From contig NZ_JAFKJN010000024.1 of assembly GCF_017305915.1 (NCBI RefSeq), positions 1-64,000 of the forward strand: 64,000 bases of DNA. The letters are read 5' to 3'. Position 1 is the first letter of the stretch. Each line of letters starts with the position of its first letter. Under the pieces are notes generated by a model. It was not told where the DNA came from, did not search any database, and saw nothing but the letters and a program-made list of their open reading frames with translations. This DNA comes from Reyranella sp. (GTDB taxonomy: Bacteria; Pseudomonadota; Alphaproteobacteria; Reyranellales; Reyranellaceae). Shown here one piece after another: positions 53,989 through 62,479 of this stretch. Made by a program: the position numbers and the translations under genes.

Positions 53989-54948
53989 CTACCCAGCCGT
54001 CGCGTGGAGCTGGGGATTGAGCGTGCCCCAGATTTTCTTCCGCTTGATCGCCTCGAGCGCGCCGGTGCGGGAATTGCGCCAGAACAGCAGGCCGGACTGA
54101 CCCGACAGCTCGCGCGCTTTCACGGTGCGGCCGTCCTCCAGCTTGATCAGCGAACCGGCGGTGACGTAGCAGCCGGCTTCGACGATGCAGTCGTCGCCCA
54201 GCGCGATGCCCAGGCCGGCGTTCGCGCCAACCAGGCAGCGCTCGCCGACGCTCACGCGCTCCTTGCCGCCGCCCGACAGGGTGCCCATCAGCGAGGCGCC
54301 GCCGCCGATGTCGCTGCCGGCGCCGACCACGATGCCCTGGCTGATGCGGCCCTCGACCATGCAGGCGCCGAGCGTGCCGGCGTTGAAGTTGCAGAAGCCC
54401 TCGTGCATCACCATCGTCCCCTCGGCGAGGTACGCGCCCAGCCGCACGCGGCCGGCGTCGGCGATGCGCACGCCGTGCGGTACTACGAAGTCGGTCATGC
54501 GCGGGATCTTGTCGATGCCCTTGACGTCGAAGGCCACGCCCTTCACGCGGGCGCGGATGCGCGCCTCCGTCAGGTCGTCGAGCGCGCAGGGCCCAAGCGT
54601 CGTCCAGGCCACGGTCTCGATCTTCTGGAACAGGCCGTCGAGGTTGATCGTGTTCGGCTTGACCAGCCGGTGGCTCAAGAGATGCAGGCGCAGATAGGCA
54701 TCGTGGGCGTCGACCGGCGGATCCGGCAGCGCGGCGATGTCGGTGCGGATCGGCACGATCTCGACCTGGCGCACCTCGTCGGCGCGCGCATTGCCCGCGG
54801 CATCGCGCTGGTAGAGCCGCGTCGTCGCCGGCTTGCCGCCGGCAGGAGCCAAATTGGGTTCGGGAAACCAGGCATCGAGCACGATGCCGTTGCGCGACAG
54901 GGTCGCAAAGCCTTCGCCGGTCGCGCCGGATGTGATGAACACGCTCAT
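53989..54948 (-). CDS. dapD: tetrahydrodipicolinate N-succinyltransferase, actinobacterial type
   Basis: This 319-residue protein has a left-handed beta-helix: GACMVEGRISQGIVVGAGSD, IGGGASLMGTLSGGG and RCLVGANAGLGIALGDDCIV. The N-terminal part (SGATGEGFATLSRNGIVLDA) follows the actinobacterial DapD form rather than the usual alphaproteobacterial enzyme. It succinylates tetrahydrodipicolinate in lysine and peptidoglycan precursor synthesis. The ATG at 54948 gives the usual start. The C-terminal NSRTGALEAIKRKKIWGTLN is typical. A second, standard dapD is probably elsewhere in the genome. Confidence 0.88.
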   Translation of the reverse strand: MSVFITSGATGEGFATLSRNGIVLDAWFPEPNLAPAGGKPATTRLYQRDAAGNARADEVRQVEIVPIRTDIAALPDPPVDAHDAYLRLHLLSHRLVKPNTINLDGLFQKIETVAWTTLGPCALDDLTEARIRARVKGVAFDVKGIDKIPRMTDFVVPHGVRIADAGRVRLGAYLAEGTMVMHEGFCNFNAGTLGACMVEGRISQGIVVGAGSDIGGGASLMGTLSGGGKERVSVGERCLVGANAGLGIALGDDCIVEAGCYVTAGSLIKLEDGRTVKARELSGQSGLLFWRNSRTGALEAIKRKKIWGTLNPQLHATAG

Positions 54949-55007
54949 GGCCTCCCTCCGGCGGCAGTATCGCCGGCCGGAGGGAGCAGTGTCACCGTCT
55001 AGTAACG

Positions 55008-55385
55008 CTAGAACTTGATCTCGACCTTGCGGTCGGCCGGGCTGCTGAGGCCGTCCGCCGTCCTGGCGACCGGCAGGGCGGCCTCCGTCTTCACGACGAT
55101 GGCCTTCGCCGCCACGCCGTGGCGCTGCAGCTCGGCCTTCACCGGTGCCACGTTCTCGGGCCGGCCGATCAGCGTGACGCGCGCGCTGCCCGCCTCGGCG
55201 GCAGCCGTCCGCACGGTCGATGCCGCGGTCGGCGAGAGGTGGCCGCCCTTGTCGGCGAACACCAGGAAGTCGCGCTGCGGCGTCGGCACGGCGCTCGCCA
55301 TCTCGGTCTGCGCCGTCGCGCCTGTCGCGAGCAGGCCGCCCACCAGGACAGCCAGACCGTGCAAAGCGATATCCTTGTTGCGCAT
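55008..55385 (-). CDS. exported OmpA-like protein
   Basis: This 125-residue protein has a signal peptide (DIALHGLAVLVGGLLATGATAQ). Its C-terminal part resembles the OmpA peptidoglycan-binding fold: QRDFLVFADKGGHLSPTAAS, STVRTAAAEAGSARVTLIG, LQRHGVAAKAIVVKT and a final RKVEIKF. It lacks the classical NxxLSxxRA motif, so binding to peptidoglycan is uncertain. It sits 59 bases upstream of dapD on the same strand. Confidence 0.7.
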   Translation of the reverse strand: MRNKDIALHGLAVLVGGLLATGATAQTEMASAVPTPQRDFLVFADKGGHLSPTAASTVRTAAAEAGSARVTLIGRPENVAPVKAELQRHGVAAKAIVVKTEAALPVARTADGLSSPADRKVEIKF

Positions 55386-55488
55386 GGGGTTGTCTCCTTC
55401 TCAATCGGTGCCCCATGCAACGCGGGAAACGAGGCGAAGGAGCGGTAGATCGATCGCTGTTTTTATGACCTTCCCGGGGAACCTTTGC

Positions 55489-56316
55489 TCAGGGTCCCGC
55501 ACGCTTCACGTCGTTGGTGAACTCAGCCGAGGTGAAAGTGCCGCCCTGGAAGACGTCGCCGACCGGATCGGGCCCGATCTTCTTTTGCTCGGCCTCGGCA
55601 TGGGCGCGATGGTCCTCAGCCCTGCCGGTCGGGCGATAGCCGAGCTTGTGCGCCCGGCTGTTGTCCCACCACGAAGCCGCGTTGTCCGACGCGCCGTACA
55701 TGATCTCGAAGCGGATGTCGGGATGCTCCAGCCCGATCTGGAAGAGCTGCACGAGATCCTCGGGCGAGACCCAGATCGACAGCCGCCGCACATCGAGCGG
55801 CTTGTAGCCGACATTGCCGATACGCAGGCAGGTCACGGCCATGCCGTGCTTGTCGGCGTAAAGCGCGCCCAGCGCCTCGCCGAACGCCTTGCTGACGCCG
55901 TAGCGGCTGTCGGGCCGCACCGTGACGTCGGTGCCGATCTTGCGCTTGCGCGGATAGAAGCCGACGGCGTGGTTCGACGACGCGAAGATCACGCGCTTCA
56001 CATCCGCCGTACGCGCCGCCTCGAACAGGTTGTAGCAGCCGATGATGTTGGCGTTGAGGATCTGGTCCCAGCTCCCCTCGACCGAATGGCCGCCGAGATG
56101 GATCACGCTGTGCGCGCCCTTCACGACCGCCGCCACCTCCTCCGGCCTGGTCAGATCGGCCTTCACGAAGGTCTCGTTGGCCTGCAGGTCCTTGGGCTCG
56201 ACCCGGTCGCTCAGCACCAGGCCGGGATAGAGCTTCGCCAGCAGCGGCCGCGTCATGGTGCCGATGCCGCCGGCCGAGCCGGTGAAGACGATGCGCCGCG
56301 ACTTGTCCAAACTCAT
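55489..56316 (-). CDS. NAD-dependent epimerase/dehydratase family, uronate dehydrogenase-like
   Basis: This 275-residue short-chain dehydrogenase has the nucleotide loop VFTGSAGGIGTMTRPLL, the catalytic RYGVSKAFGEAL (Tyr-x3-Lys) and SSNHAVGFYPR, the substrate-contacting stretch seen in uronate dehydrogenase, which oxidises D-glucuronate or galacturonate to the lactone. The ATG at 56316 overlaps the stop of the FadR-type regulator gene, so the regulator and enzyme are one unit. Substrate assignment is inference. Confidence 0.82.
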   Translation of the reverse strand: MSLDKSRRIVFTGSAGGIGTMTRPLLAKLYPGLVLSDRVEPKDLQANETFVKADLTRPEEVAAVVKGAHSVIHLGGHSVEGSWDQILNANIIGCYNLFEAARTADVKRVIFASSNHAVGFYPRKRKIGTDVTVRPDSRYGVSKAFGEALGALYADKHGMAVTCLRIGNVGYKPLDVRRLSIWVSPEDLVQLFQIGLEHPDIRFEIMYGASDNAASWWDNSRAHKLGYRPTGRAEDHRAHAEAEQKKIGPDPVGDVFQGGTFTSAEFTNDVKRAGP

Positions 56317-57026
56317 GGCTTCGATCCTTCTGCAAGCTTGCGGTAGCGCTCCAGCGAGCGCGTGAGATGATCGCGCATGGCGCGGCGCGCCTCCACCGGA
56401 TCGGCGGCGACGATGCCGTCGACGATGCGATGGTGTTCGTTCTGGATGCGCTCGAGGTAGGCGCGGCGCTCGACCGGCGTGTCGACCGAGAGCCGCACGC
56501 TCTGGCGCGGGATGACGTGGCTGCCGAGGAAGGCGAGGAAGCGCGGGAACTGCGCGTTGCCCGTCGCCTCGGCGATGGCGCGGTGGAAGGCGAAATCCTC
56601 GGCGACGGCGCCGTCGCCCGATTTCAGGGCGCGGTCGATGTCGCGCAGCGCGCCACGCACCTGCACCACCTGCTTGCGGCTCGCGCGCTCGGCGGCGAAG
56701 CCCGCCGCCTCGACCTCGACCGCGAGGCGCAGCTCCATGACGTCGAGCACGGCGGCGAGGCTGCCGGACGGCGGCGCGGCGATGCGGAACGGCCCGGTCG
56801 GATTCTCGGCGACATAGGCGCCCGAGCCGCGGCGCGTCACCACCAGCCCGTCGGCGCGCAACGCGGCCACCGCCTCGCGCACAACGGTACGGCTGACGCC
56901 CATGCTCGAGGTCAGCTCCTGCTCGGTCGGCAGCCGATCGCCGGGCGCGAGGCGTCCGCCGCGGATGTCGGCACCGAGCCGCGCGAGGACCTTCTCGGCA
57001 AGATTGCTGGAACGCTTGTCCGCCAT
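56313..57026 (-). CDS. FadR-subfamily GntR transcriptional regulator
   Basis: This 237-residue regulator has a GntR winged helix (RLAPGDRLPTEQELTSSMGV, then SRTVVREAVAALRADGLVVT) and an all-helical FCD domain with the metal-binding His/Asp pattern (EDFAFHRAIAEATGN, EHHRIVDGIV, MRDHLTRSL). FadR-subfamily proteins sense carboxylate or sugar acids. Its gene is followed, with overlap, by a uronate-dehydrogenase-like gene and preceded by a perfect FadR-type palindrome, so it is probably auto-regulated and responds to an acidic sugar. Confidence 0.92.
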   Translation of the reverse strand: MADKRSSNLAEKVLARLGADIRGGRLAPGDRLPTEQELTSSMGVSRTVVREAVAALRADGLVVTRRGSGAYVAENPTGPFRIAAPPSGSLAAVLDVMELRLAVEVEAAGFAAERASRKQVVQVRGALRDIDRALKSGDGAVAEDFAFHRAIAEATGNAQFPRFLAFLGSHVIPRQSVRLSVDTPVERRAYLERIQNEHHRIVDGIVAADPVEARRAMRDHLTRSLERYRKLAEGSKP

Positions 57027-57049
57027 CGGGGGTGATGCTAGCGCGGCTG

Positions 57050-57066
57050 AAGTTGTCAGACAACTT
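57050..57066 (-). promoter_or_regulatory. FadR-family operator palindrome
   Basis: AAGTTGTCAGACAACTT is a perfect 17-base palindrome with the FadR-type core TTGTCnGACAA. It is 23 bases before the FadR-type regulator gene. This strongly suggests autorepression and control of the downstream uronate-dehydrogenase-like gene. Confidence 0.75.
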
Positions 57067-57072
57067 TATAAG

Positions 57073-57204
57073 ATGACAGCCGGGCGGCCCCTGCTGGACG
57101 AGTTTTTCCGGCCCTACTGCCAGTTCTGCACCAGCATGGCCGCCGCGCTGCGGGGTCAGTGGCGCACACCCGTTTCCGGCCGCTTGTTCCCCGGCAAGTC
57201 CTGA
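57073..57204 (+). CDS. small unrecognised ORF
   Basis: A 43-residue frame (MTAGRPLLDEFFRPYCQFCT..., ending GRLFPGKS) starting 6 bases after the FadR-type palindrome and reading toward the GNAT gene. It has a CxxC and no known family. It may be a real small gene divergent from the regulator or chance coding; no ribosome site is clear. Confidence 0.25.
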   Translation: MTAGRPLLDEFFRPYCQFCTSMAAALRGQWRTPVSGRLFPGKS

Positions 57205-57220
57205 GGCATATGCGCGGGCC

Positions 57221-57643
57221 ATGCCGGGAATCGTCCGACGCGCCATCGAGGCCGACCGCGAACGCATCAGCGAGATCCGTTTCTCCGTGAAGGAGAACGT
57301 CCTGCGCGACCGCAGCCGCGTCACCCACGACATGATCACCTGGTTCATGACCAACCCGGGCATCTGGCTGTGGGAAGAGGACGGCAAGGTGCTGGGCTTC
57401 TCTGCCGCCGACACGCGCGACGGCACGATCTTCGCGCTGTTCATCGATCCTGCGCACGAGGGCCGCGGCATCGGCCGCGCACTGTTCGCCAAGGCGCTCG
57501 ACAGCCTGCGCGAGGCCGGCCATCGCGAAGGCTCGCTCACCACCCAGCCCGGCAGCCGCGCCGACCGCTTCTATCAAAAGGCCGGCTGGAAGGTGATCGG
57601 CACCAGCGAGCGCGGAGAGCGCATCTTCCTCGGCGTGCTCTGA
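57221..57643 (+). CDS. GNAT-family N-acetyltransferase
   Basis: This 140-residue protein has the acetyl-CoA pyrophosphate loop IDPAHEGRGIGRALFAKALD (about residues 76-95), preceded by VLGFSAADTRDGTIFALF, and a final QKAGWKVIGTSERGERIF typical of the fold. It acetylates an amine; substrate unknown. The ATG at 57221 is the natural start. Confidence 0.88.
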   Translation: MPGIVRRAIEADRERISEIRFSVKENVLRDRSRVTHDMITWFMTNPGIWLWEEDGKVLGFSAADTRDGTIFALFIDPAHEGRGIGRALFAKALDSLREAGHREGSLTTQPGSRADRFYQKAGWKVIGTSERGERIFLGVL

Positions 57644-57665
57644 CCGGCGGCCGGCCCGCCGCCGG

Positions 57666-57860
57666 CTAACGCTCGCGACGGACGCTGCTGGCTATCGTCC
57701 CGGGAAGGGCCTCGGTCAGTCCCGCCGCGCCGGCCGCATCGTTTTGGTCCGCCTCGAGGCTTGCCTGACGATCCAGCCCGAAGGCCAGCAGGCTCGTCAG
57801 GACCAGCGCCACGAGCAGCACGGCCGTCATCGCGACGATGCCCTTCATCACCACATCCAT
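57666..57860 (-). CDS. small single-helix membrane protein
   Basis: A 64-residue protein with one hydrophobic helix (GIVAMTAVLLVALVLTSLLA, residues 7-26) and a polar tail (DRQASLEADQNDAAGAAGLT). No family is recognised and there is no clear ribosome site. Codon use resembles its neighbours. It converges with the GNAT gene. Confidence 0.4.
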   Translation of the reverse strand: MDVVMKGIVAMTAVLLVALVLTSLLAFGLDRQASLEADQNDAAGAAGLTEALPGTIASSVRRER

Positions 57861-58193
57861 GGCCGGCCTATCCCACGGGCACGCTCGTGAGAAGATGGCG
57901 TCGTTTGAGCATGAAAATCTCCGTTCGCCGCCGCTACCGGTGCGGGGCGTCAGTCCTGAATCGAGGGGAAAAGACCGGCCTGGAAGCCGCGGTGTGTCAG
58001 ACGGTGAAGCGGGCGCAGCCGGGACACGAACGACAGGAGAGTACGCAAACGGACATGGATCGTGTTCCTGTGACGCCTTCACAATTGGCCGCGAGCGCCG
58101 CCGCGGTCAATGAAACGTCTCGGTCGCTTTTGCGACGCCGGACGGCATGAAATGCTTCGCCCTCGGCCCAAAGCGCGATCGTCTGAAGGCTTG
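57861..58193. other. 333-base stretch without a recognised gene
   Basis: Between the small membrane protein and the end of the next hypothetical gene I see no ORF with a recognised family, no clear inverted repeat and no tRNA. It should contain the promoter for the small membrane gene, but no site can be assigned. Confidence 0.5.
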
Positions 58194-59462
58194 CTAGTGA
58201 AGGACGCGGCCGGCACGGGGCGCAGGCGGCGCCCAGGCGCCGAGCACCACCTCCGCAACGACGTCGAGCGGCGTCGATTGGCGCACTCGACGGCGCACCG
58301 CCCCGCCAGGATTGAAATGGGCGACTGGTGTTTCGAACGCCGTCGGCAGGATCGCAAATCCCAGCACGTGATCGGCCTGCGTGACGAGCGCCGGATCGGT
58401 GCGCAAGGCGACCTCACTGGCCAGACCGGCCTTGGCATCCTTCCAGCCAAGCGCCTCGACTTCCGCCGAGCCGCCGCCCGCCCAATCCGCCGTCCCTTCG
58501 ATCACCTCGATCGCGTCGAGACAGGCGCGCCGGACGAACGGCGATGGCGTGGAAGCCGCATCGGCCAGTCGCTGCAGGACGCGCAACTCTGCCGCGATCG
58601 CCGGCGCCAGTGCCGGATTTCCCAGGGCGATCGCCGCCAGGCCGAACAAGGCGTCGAAGGCCTTGAAGGGATGCGGCGCCGCTTCAAGCTTCGCGAGATA
58701 GCACGCCACGACCGGCTCGCCGAAAGCCGCTGCGGAACGGGCGGCGCAGGCCGCGAGCCACGTCGTGCGTTCGCGCAACAACGTGAAGCTCGGCGTCCAG
58801 TTCACCCAGTCGAACTGGCGCGCCATTTCGCCGAGCCACGGGCTCGCCGCCGCATCCGAGGCAAGCAGGAAGAACTGCGCGGCGGCGTGCATCCGCTGCC
58901 AGTACTGACGCAGCAGGTGCGACGGCACCGGCATTCCGGCATGAAGGCTCGGCACGATATGCGCGCGCAGCAGGTCGAGCGTGACGGCAATGGAAGCCGC
59001 CGTCTTGTAGGCCACCTGCTCGAGCGCGGGGGCCCACGGCAAGAGCGCCGCGAACTCCTGCCGCGAAGGCGTCTCTGCCGGCCCCAGCAAAGGGCCAATG
59101 AGCTTCGTCGCATCGGCCAATGCCGTCGATCGGGCAAGGGCGCCCGCCATCGCGCGCGCGACGGTCCGACCGTTGGCGCGAAGCGTCTCCCCTTCCACCA
59201 GGGCAATGCCCTCCGACTTGTGCCTCGCCGCCACGACACGGTCGGCCTCCACGGTCAGCCAGACATCCTGCCCGGGCTGGCTGACGGCGAAGGCGGACCC
59301 TGCTGTGGCGCCCGCCAGGCCCCGCAACTCTTCCTTCAGGCCGCGGTCGGCGCCCATCGCCAAGGCGACGGCCAACATGCGCGTGATCTCGGTGTCGCCG
59401 ACCCTGTCGCGCAACTCCTTGGCCCGGAAGGTCTGCCGCTCGTTCGCCTGCATGATGCTCAT
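58194..59462 (-). CDS. hypothetical protein, 422 aa
   Basis: A 422-residue soluble protein I do not recognise. It opens MSIMQANERQTFRAKELRDR and is alpha-helical with alternating Ala/Leu-rich helices (ELRGLAGATAGSAFAVSQPG, then AGALARSTALADATKLIGPL and LAACAARSAAAFGEPVVACYL). It lacks a signal peptide and membrane helices. Its reading frame is unbroken over more than 1.2 kb, so it is a true gene. It ends 124 bases downstream of the TPR gene stop in the same direction. The preferred ATG at 59462 precedes another in-frame ATG at 59453. Confidence 0.65.
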   Translation of the reverse strand: MSIMQANERQTFRAKELRDRVGDTEITRMLAVALAMGADRGLKEELRGLAGATAGSAFAVSQPGQDVWLTVEADRVVAARHKSEGIALVEGETLRANGRTVARAMAGALARSTALADATKLIGPLLGPAETPSRQEFAALLPWAPALEQVAYKTAASIAVTLDLLRAHIVPSLHAGMPVPSHLLRQYWQRMHAAAQFFLLASDAAASPWLGEMARQFDWVNWTPSFTLLRERTTWLAACAARSAAAFGEPVVACYLAKLEAAPHPFKAFDALFGLAAIALGNPALAPAIAAELRVLQRLADAASTPSPFVRRACLDAIEVIEGTADWAGGGSAEVEALGWKDAKAGLASEVALRTDPALVTQADHVLGFAILPTAFETPVAHFNPGGAVRRRVRQSTPLDVVAEVVLGAWAPPAPRAGRVLH

Positions 59463-59585
59463 GCATCGAAGATCGATCCGGCCTGGCTGGTCGTAAATGA
59501 TCGGGAAAACCAAAGTGACGGCGTCACGAGGAAACGCTTCCTGCGCGCCGCCTGGTGACGGGCAAAATCTTCCGTCGCGCGACCT

Positions 59586-60890
59586 TCACCGCATCGCTGC
59601 GGCGCCCACGACAGGAATGCCGGAAGCACCCGGCCTCCTGCTGCCGAGCAGATCGCGTGCCTCGCCCGGCCGGTTGGCGCCGAGATAGGCCCGCAGCAAG
59701 GTGAAGTCGATCAGGTCGTGTTGCGCGCGGCTGCCGCCGATGCGTTCGTTCTCGCCGGCGAGCGGCGCAAGCGCCTCGATCGCCGCGGAAAAATCGCCAT
59801 GCGCGAACGCGGCGAAGCCGGGCGCCAGCGCAGGGAGATAGGAGCCGGAGGGGTATCGCCCCTCAGGGGCCAGGGCTTCGATCTGGCGGGCCCGCGTGTC
59901 GGGCCCGGCCGCTTCGCGCGCGACGGCCTCCGCCAGGATGACATGCAGGTCGGCCAGCGCGCTGCCCGGCCGCGGCAGCGCGCTCTTTGCGTAGGCATGC
60001 AGCGCAGCCCAGGCCGCGGCGTCGCGCGGATGGCCGGCGAGTTCGGAGCGCCACAGGAAAGCGGCGCCATCGGAGACCTTCTGCTGCGGTCCGCCGCTGT
60101 GCCGGTCGAGCACGATGGCGTCGCGATAGAGGCGTGACGCCTCCGTCCAGTCGCCGGCCTGGATCTCGAACAGCGAGAGATGCCAGCTCAGATGGCCGTG
60201 GAAGAAGCCATCCCGCGGGTAGGTCGTGAGCCACGCGGAGAGAAAGCGACGCCCCGCATCGAGATCGCCGCTCTCGTAGCAAATGTGGGCGAAGCCATGC
60301 GCGCCATGCGCGTTGTTCGGGTGCGCCGCCACCGACCGCTCGATCTTCTCGCGCGCCGGCCCCAGCCGCCCATCCTCGGAGAGCGCCATGGCGTGATAGG
60401 AGACGAACCAGGAATCGTCGCCATAGGCCGGGGCCAGGCTGTCCATCAGCTCGGCGATCTGGCGCTTCTGCCCGAGCCGGCCGGAGCTGCCGATCAGGCC
60501 GTTGGGATTCGCGGCCGTGTTGACGACCAGCGCGTCGCGCGGCCACGCCGCGAGGTGCTTGTACAAGGCCGCGAGCGCCGCCTCGGTCCGGCCCGCGAAC
60601 ACCAGATCGAAGAACGCGATGTGACTGGCCTCGCGCTCGGACACGCCCGCCGCCAGCGCCTTGGCGCCCGCCAGGGCCTCGCGCGCCGCCGCGGCGTCGC
60701 CCTGTCTCAGCAGGATCTGCGCCTTGCCGGCATGGGACATGGCAAAGCCGGGATCGGCGGCGATCGCCCGGTCATAGGCCTCGATGGCGCCCGGGTAGAA
60801 GGTCAGCGCCAGACCGGAGGCCTCGACGTAGGCATCCCGCGCGGCGGCCGACGCCGTGGTCAAGTCAAGGCCGTAGCGATCCTTCAGCAT
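59586..60890 (-). CDS. TPR protein of the TTC38 family
   Basis: This 434-residue protein opens LKDRYGLDLTTASAAARDAY and then has helical repeat pairs such as AIEAYDRAIAADPGFAMSHA (residues 35-54) and REKIERSVAAHPNNAHGAHG. The arrangement matches bacterial homologues of TTC38, a TPR family of unknown function, often near oxidoreductase genes. It would act as a protein-binding scaffold. It lies upstream of the hypothetical 422-residue gene, same strand. Confidence 0.8.
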   Translation of the reverse strand: MLKDRYGLDLTTASAAARDAYVEASGLALTFYPGAIEAYDRAIAADPGFAMSHAGKAQILLRQGDAAAAREALAGAKALAAGVSEREASHIAFFDLVFAGRTEAALAALYKHLAAWPRDALVVNTAANPNGLIGSSGRLGQKRQIAELMDSLAPAYGDDSWFVSYHAMALSEDGRLGPAREKIERSVAAHPNNAHGAHGFAHICYESGDLDAGRRFLSAWLTTYPRDGFFHGHLSWHLSLFEIQAGDWTEASRLYRDAIVLDRHSGGPQQKVSDGAAFLWRSELAGHPRDAAAWAALHAYAKSALPRPGSALADLHVILAEAVAREAAGPDTRARQIEALAPEGRYPSGSYLPALAPGFAAFAHGDFSAAIEALAPLAGENERIGGSRAQHDLIDFTLLRAYLGANRPGEARDLLGSRRPGASGIPVVGAAAMR

Positions 60891-61172
60891 GAGCCGTTTT
60901 CCCCCCGCGGGTTGCGAACAAAGATCGACAGGAATTTACTCTCAGGCGTTGGCCACAACCAGCCGTCGCTTGCCGGGGAAACACACGGAAATTCGCCGGT
61001 CGCCTCGCCCGCGCGGGTGCGAATCGCGTCCTGTCAACCCGCATGCTGCCGATCGCGATCGATTCGAATCCGATGCCGTGCCGACGGCGATCGCCTCGGC
61101 GCGGTACAATGCCGGCCATGCCATCCGAAGCCTCGCCTCACGAGTCTGAGACGGTCGGGACTCGCCGGACTC

Positions 61173-62399
61173 TCAGGACTCGGCCAGCTCGAGCATCAGG
61201 TTGAGCAGCACCTCGGCGCCGACCGCGAGGTCGGCCGCCTCGGTGTGCTCCTTGACGTTGTGGCTCAGCCCCGCGACCGAGGGCACGAAGATCATCGCCG
61301 TGGGGCAGATGCGCTGCATCATCTGCGCGTCGTGGCCGGCGCCCGACGGCATGCGCCGCGTCGACAGCGCAAGAGCCTTGGCATGATGCTCGACGCGGTC
61401 GACCAGGCCGCCATCGAAGATCACCGGCTCGAAGCGCGCCAGCACCTTGGCCTCGACCTCGACCCGCTCGGCCGCCGCGACCTCGGCGATGTGCGCAGCG
61501 ACCTTCGCCTCGGCTTCCTTCAATTTGGCCTCGTCGGTGTTGCGCAGGTCGACGGTGAAGACGCAGCGGTTGGGCACGACGTTGATCAGGTTGGGCCGCA
61601 GCGCCAGCGAGCCGACGGTCGCGACCTGGTGGCCGCCCATCTCCCAGGCAAGCTTGCGCGCGAACAGGTTCACCGAAGCCGCGAGATAGCCCGCGTCGCG
61701 GCGCAGGCGCATCGGCGTCGTGCCGGCGTGGTTAGAGACGCCGGTGACGGTGTACTCGGTCCACGAGATGCCCTGGACACTCTCGACCACGCCGATCGTC
61801 ACCTTCTCCTCGTCGAGGATCGGCCCCTGCTCGATGTGCAGCTCGAGGAAGGCGTGCGGCTTCAGAGCGCCCGGCTTGGTCGCCCCGAGATAGCCGATGC
61901 GCCGCAGCTCGTCGCCGACCGCGACGCCGTCCTTGTCGGTCGCGGCATAGGCTTCGTTGAGGCGGAGGCCGCCGGCATAGACCAGGCTGCCCATCATGTC
62001 GGGCGTGAAGCGCGCACCTTCCTCGTTGGTGAAGACGGCGACGGCAATCGGCCGGCGCGTCGTGACCTGCGCCTCGTTCAGCGCGCGCACGACCTCCAGC
62101 CCGGCGAGGACGCCATAGTTGCCGTCGTAGCGGCCGCCGGTGCGCACGGTGTCGATGTGGCTGCCGGTCATCACCGGGGCGGTATTCTCGCGCCCGGCGC
62201 GCAAACCGACGACGTTGCCGATGGCATCGATGCGCACCTCGAGGCCGAGATCCCTCATCCAGCCGGCCACCAGGTCACGGCCGGCCTTGTCCTCGTCAGT
62301 GAGCGCGAGCCGCGCGCAACCGCCGCCCTCGATGGCCCCGACGCGGGCCAGAGTATCGAGCGTGTCCAAAAGATGGCGGGCGGAAAGAGTTGGTGTCAT
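61173..62399 (-). CDS. M20-family amidohydrolase (allantoate/N-carbamoyl-L-amino-acid hydrolase-like)
   Basis: This 408-residue metallopeptidase-like enzyme has MTGSHIDTVRTGGRYDGNYG (residues 78-97; His and Asp metal ligands), VFTNEEGARF (bridging Glu), AFLELHIEQGPILDEE, the dimerisation part GVSNHAGTTPM and the C-terminal SGAGHDAQMM and LSHNVKEHTE. The family splits carbamoyl groups from L-amino acids or ureido compounds such as allantoate. The substrate is not decided. The 282 bases upstream of the TPR gene start (60891-61172) hold no gene; an imperfect inverted repeat GAGTCTGAGA...TCTCAGGACTC lies just after this gene's stop. Confidence 0.9.
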   Translation of the reverse strand: MTPTLSARHLLDTLDTLARVGAIEGGGCARLALTDEDKAGRDLVAGWMRDLGLEVRIDAIGNVVGLRAGRENTAPVMTGSHIDTVRTGGRYDGNYGVLAGLEVVRALNEAQVTTRRPIAVAVFTNEEGARFTPDMMGSLVYAGGLRLNEAYAATDKDGVAVGDELRRIGYLGATKPGALKPHAFLELHIEQGPILDEEKVTIGVVESVQGISWTEYTVTGVSNHAGTTPMRLRRDAGYLAASVNLFARKLAWEMGGHQVATVGSLALRPNLINVVPNRCVFTVDLRNTDEAKLKEAEAKVAAHIAEVAAAERVEVEAKVLARFEPVIFDGGLVDRVEHHAKALALSTRRMPSGAGHDAQMMQRICPTAMIFVPSVAGLSHNVKEHTEAADLAVGAEVLLNLMLELAES

Positions 62400-62479
62400 G
62401 ACACAGGCACCCTATCACGGCCCGGTGATCCGTCTTGGCTTGCCAGAACGTACCGGCAGGGTCACTTAAGGGCGTGATC

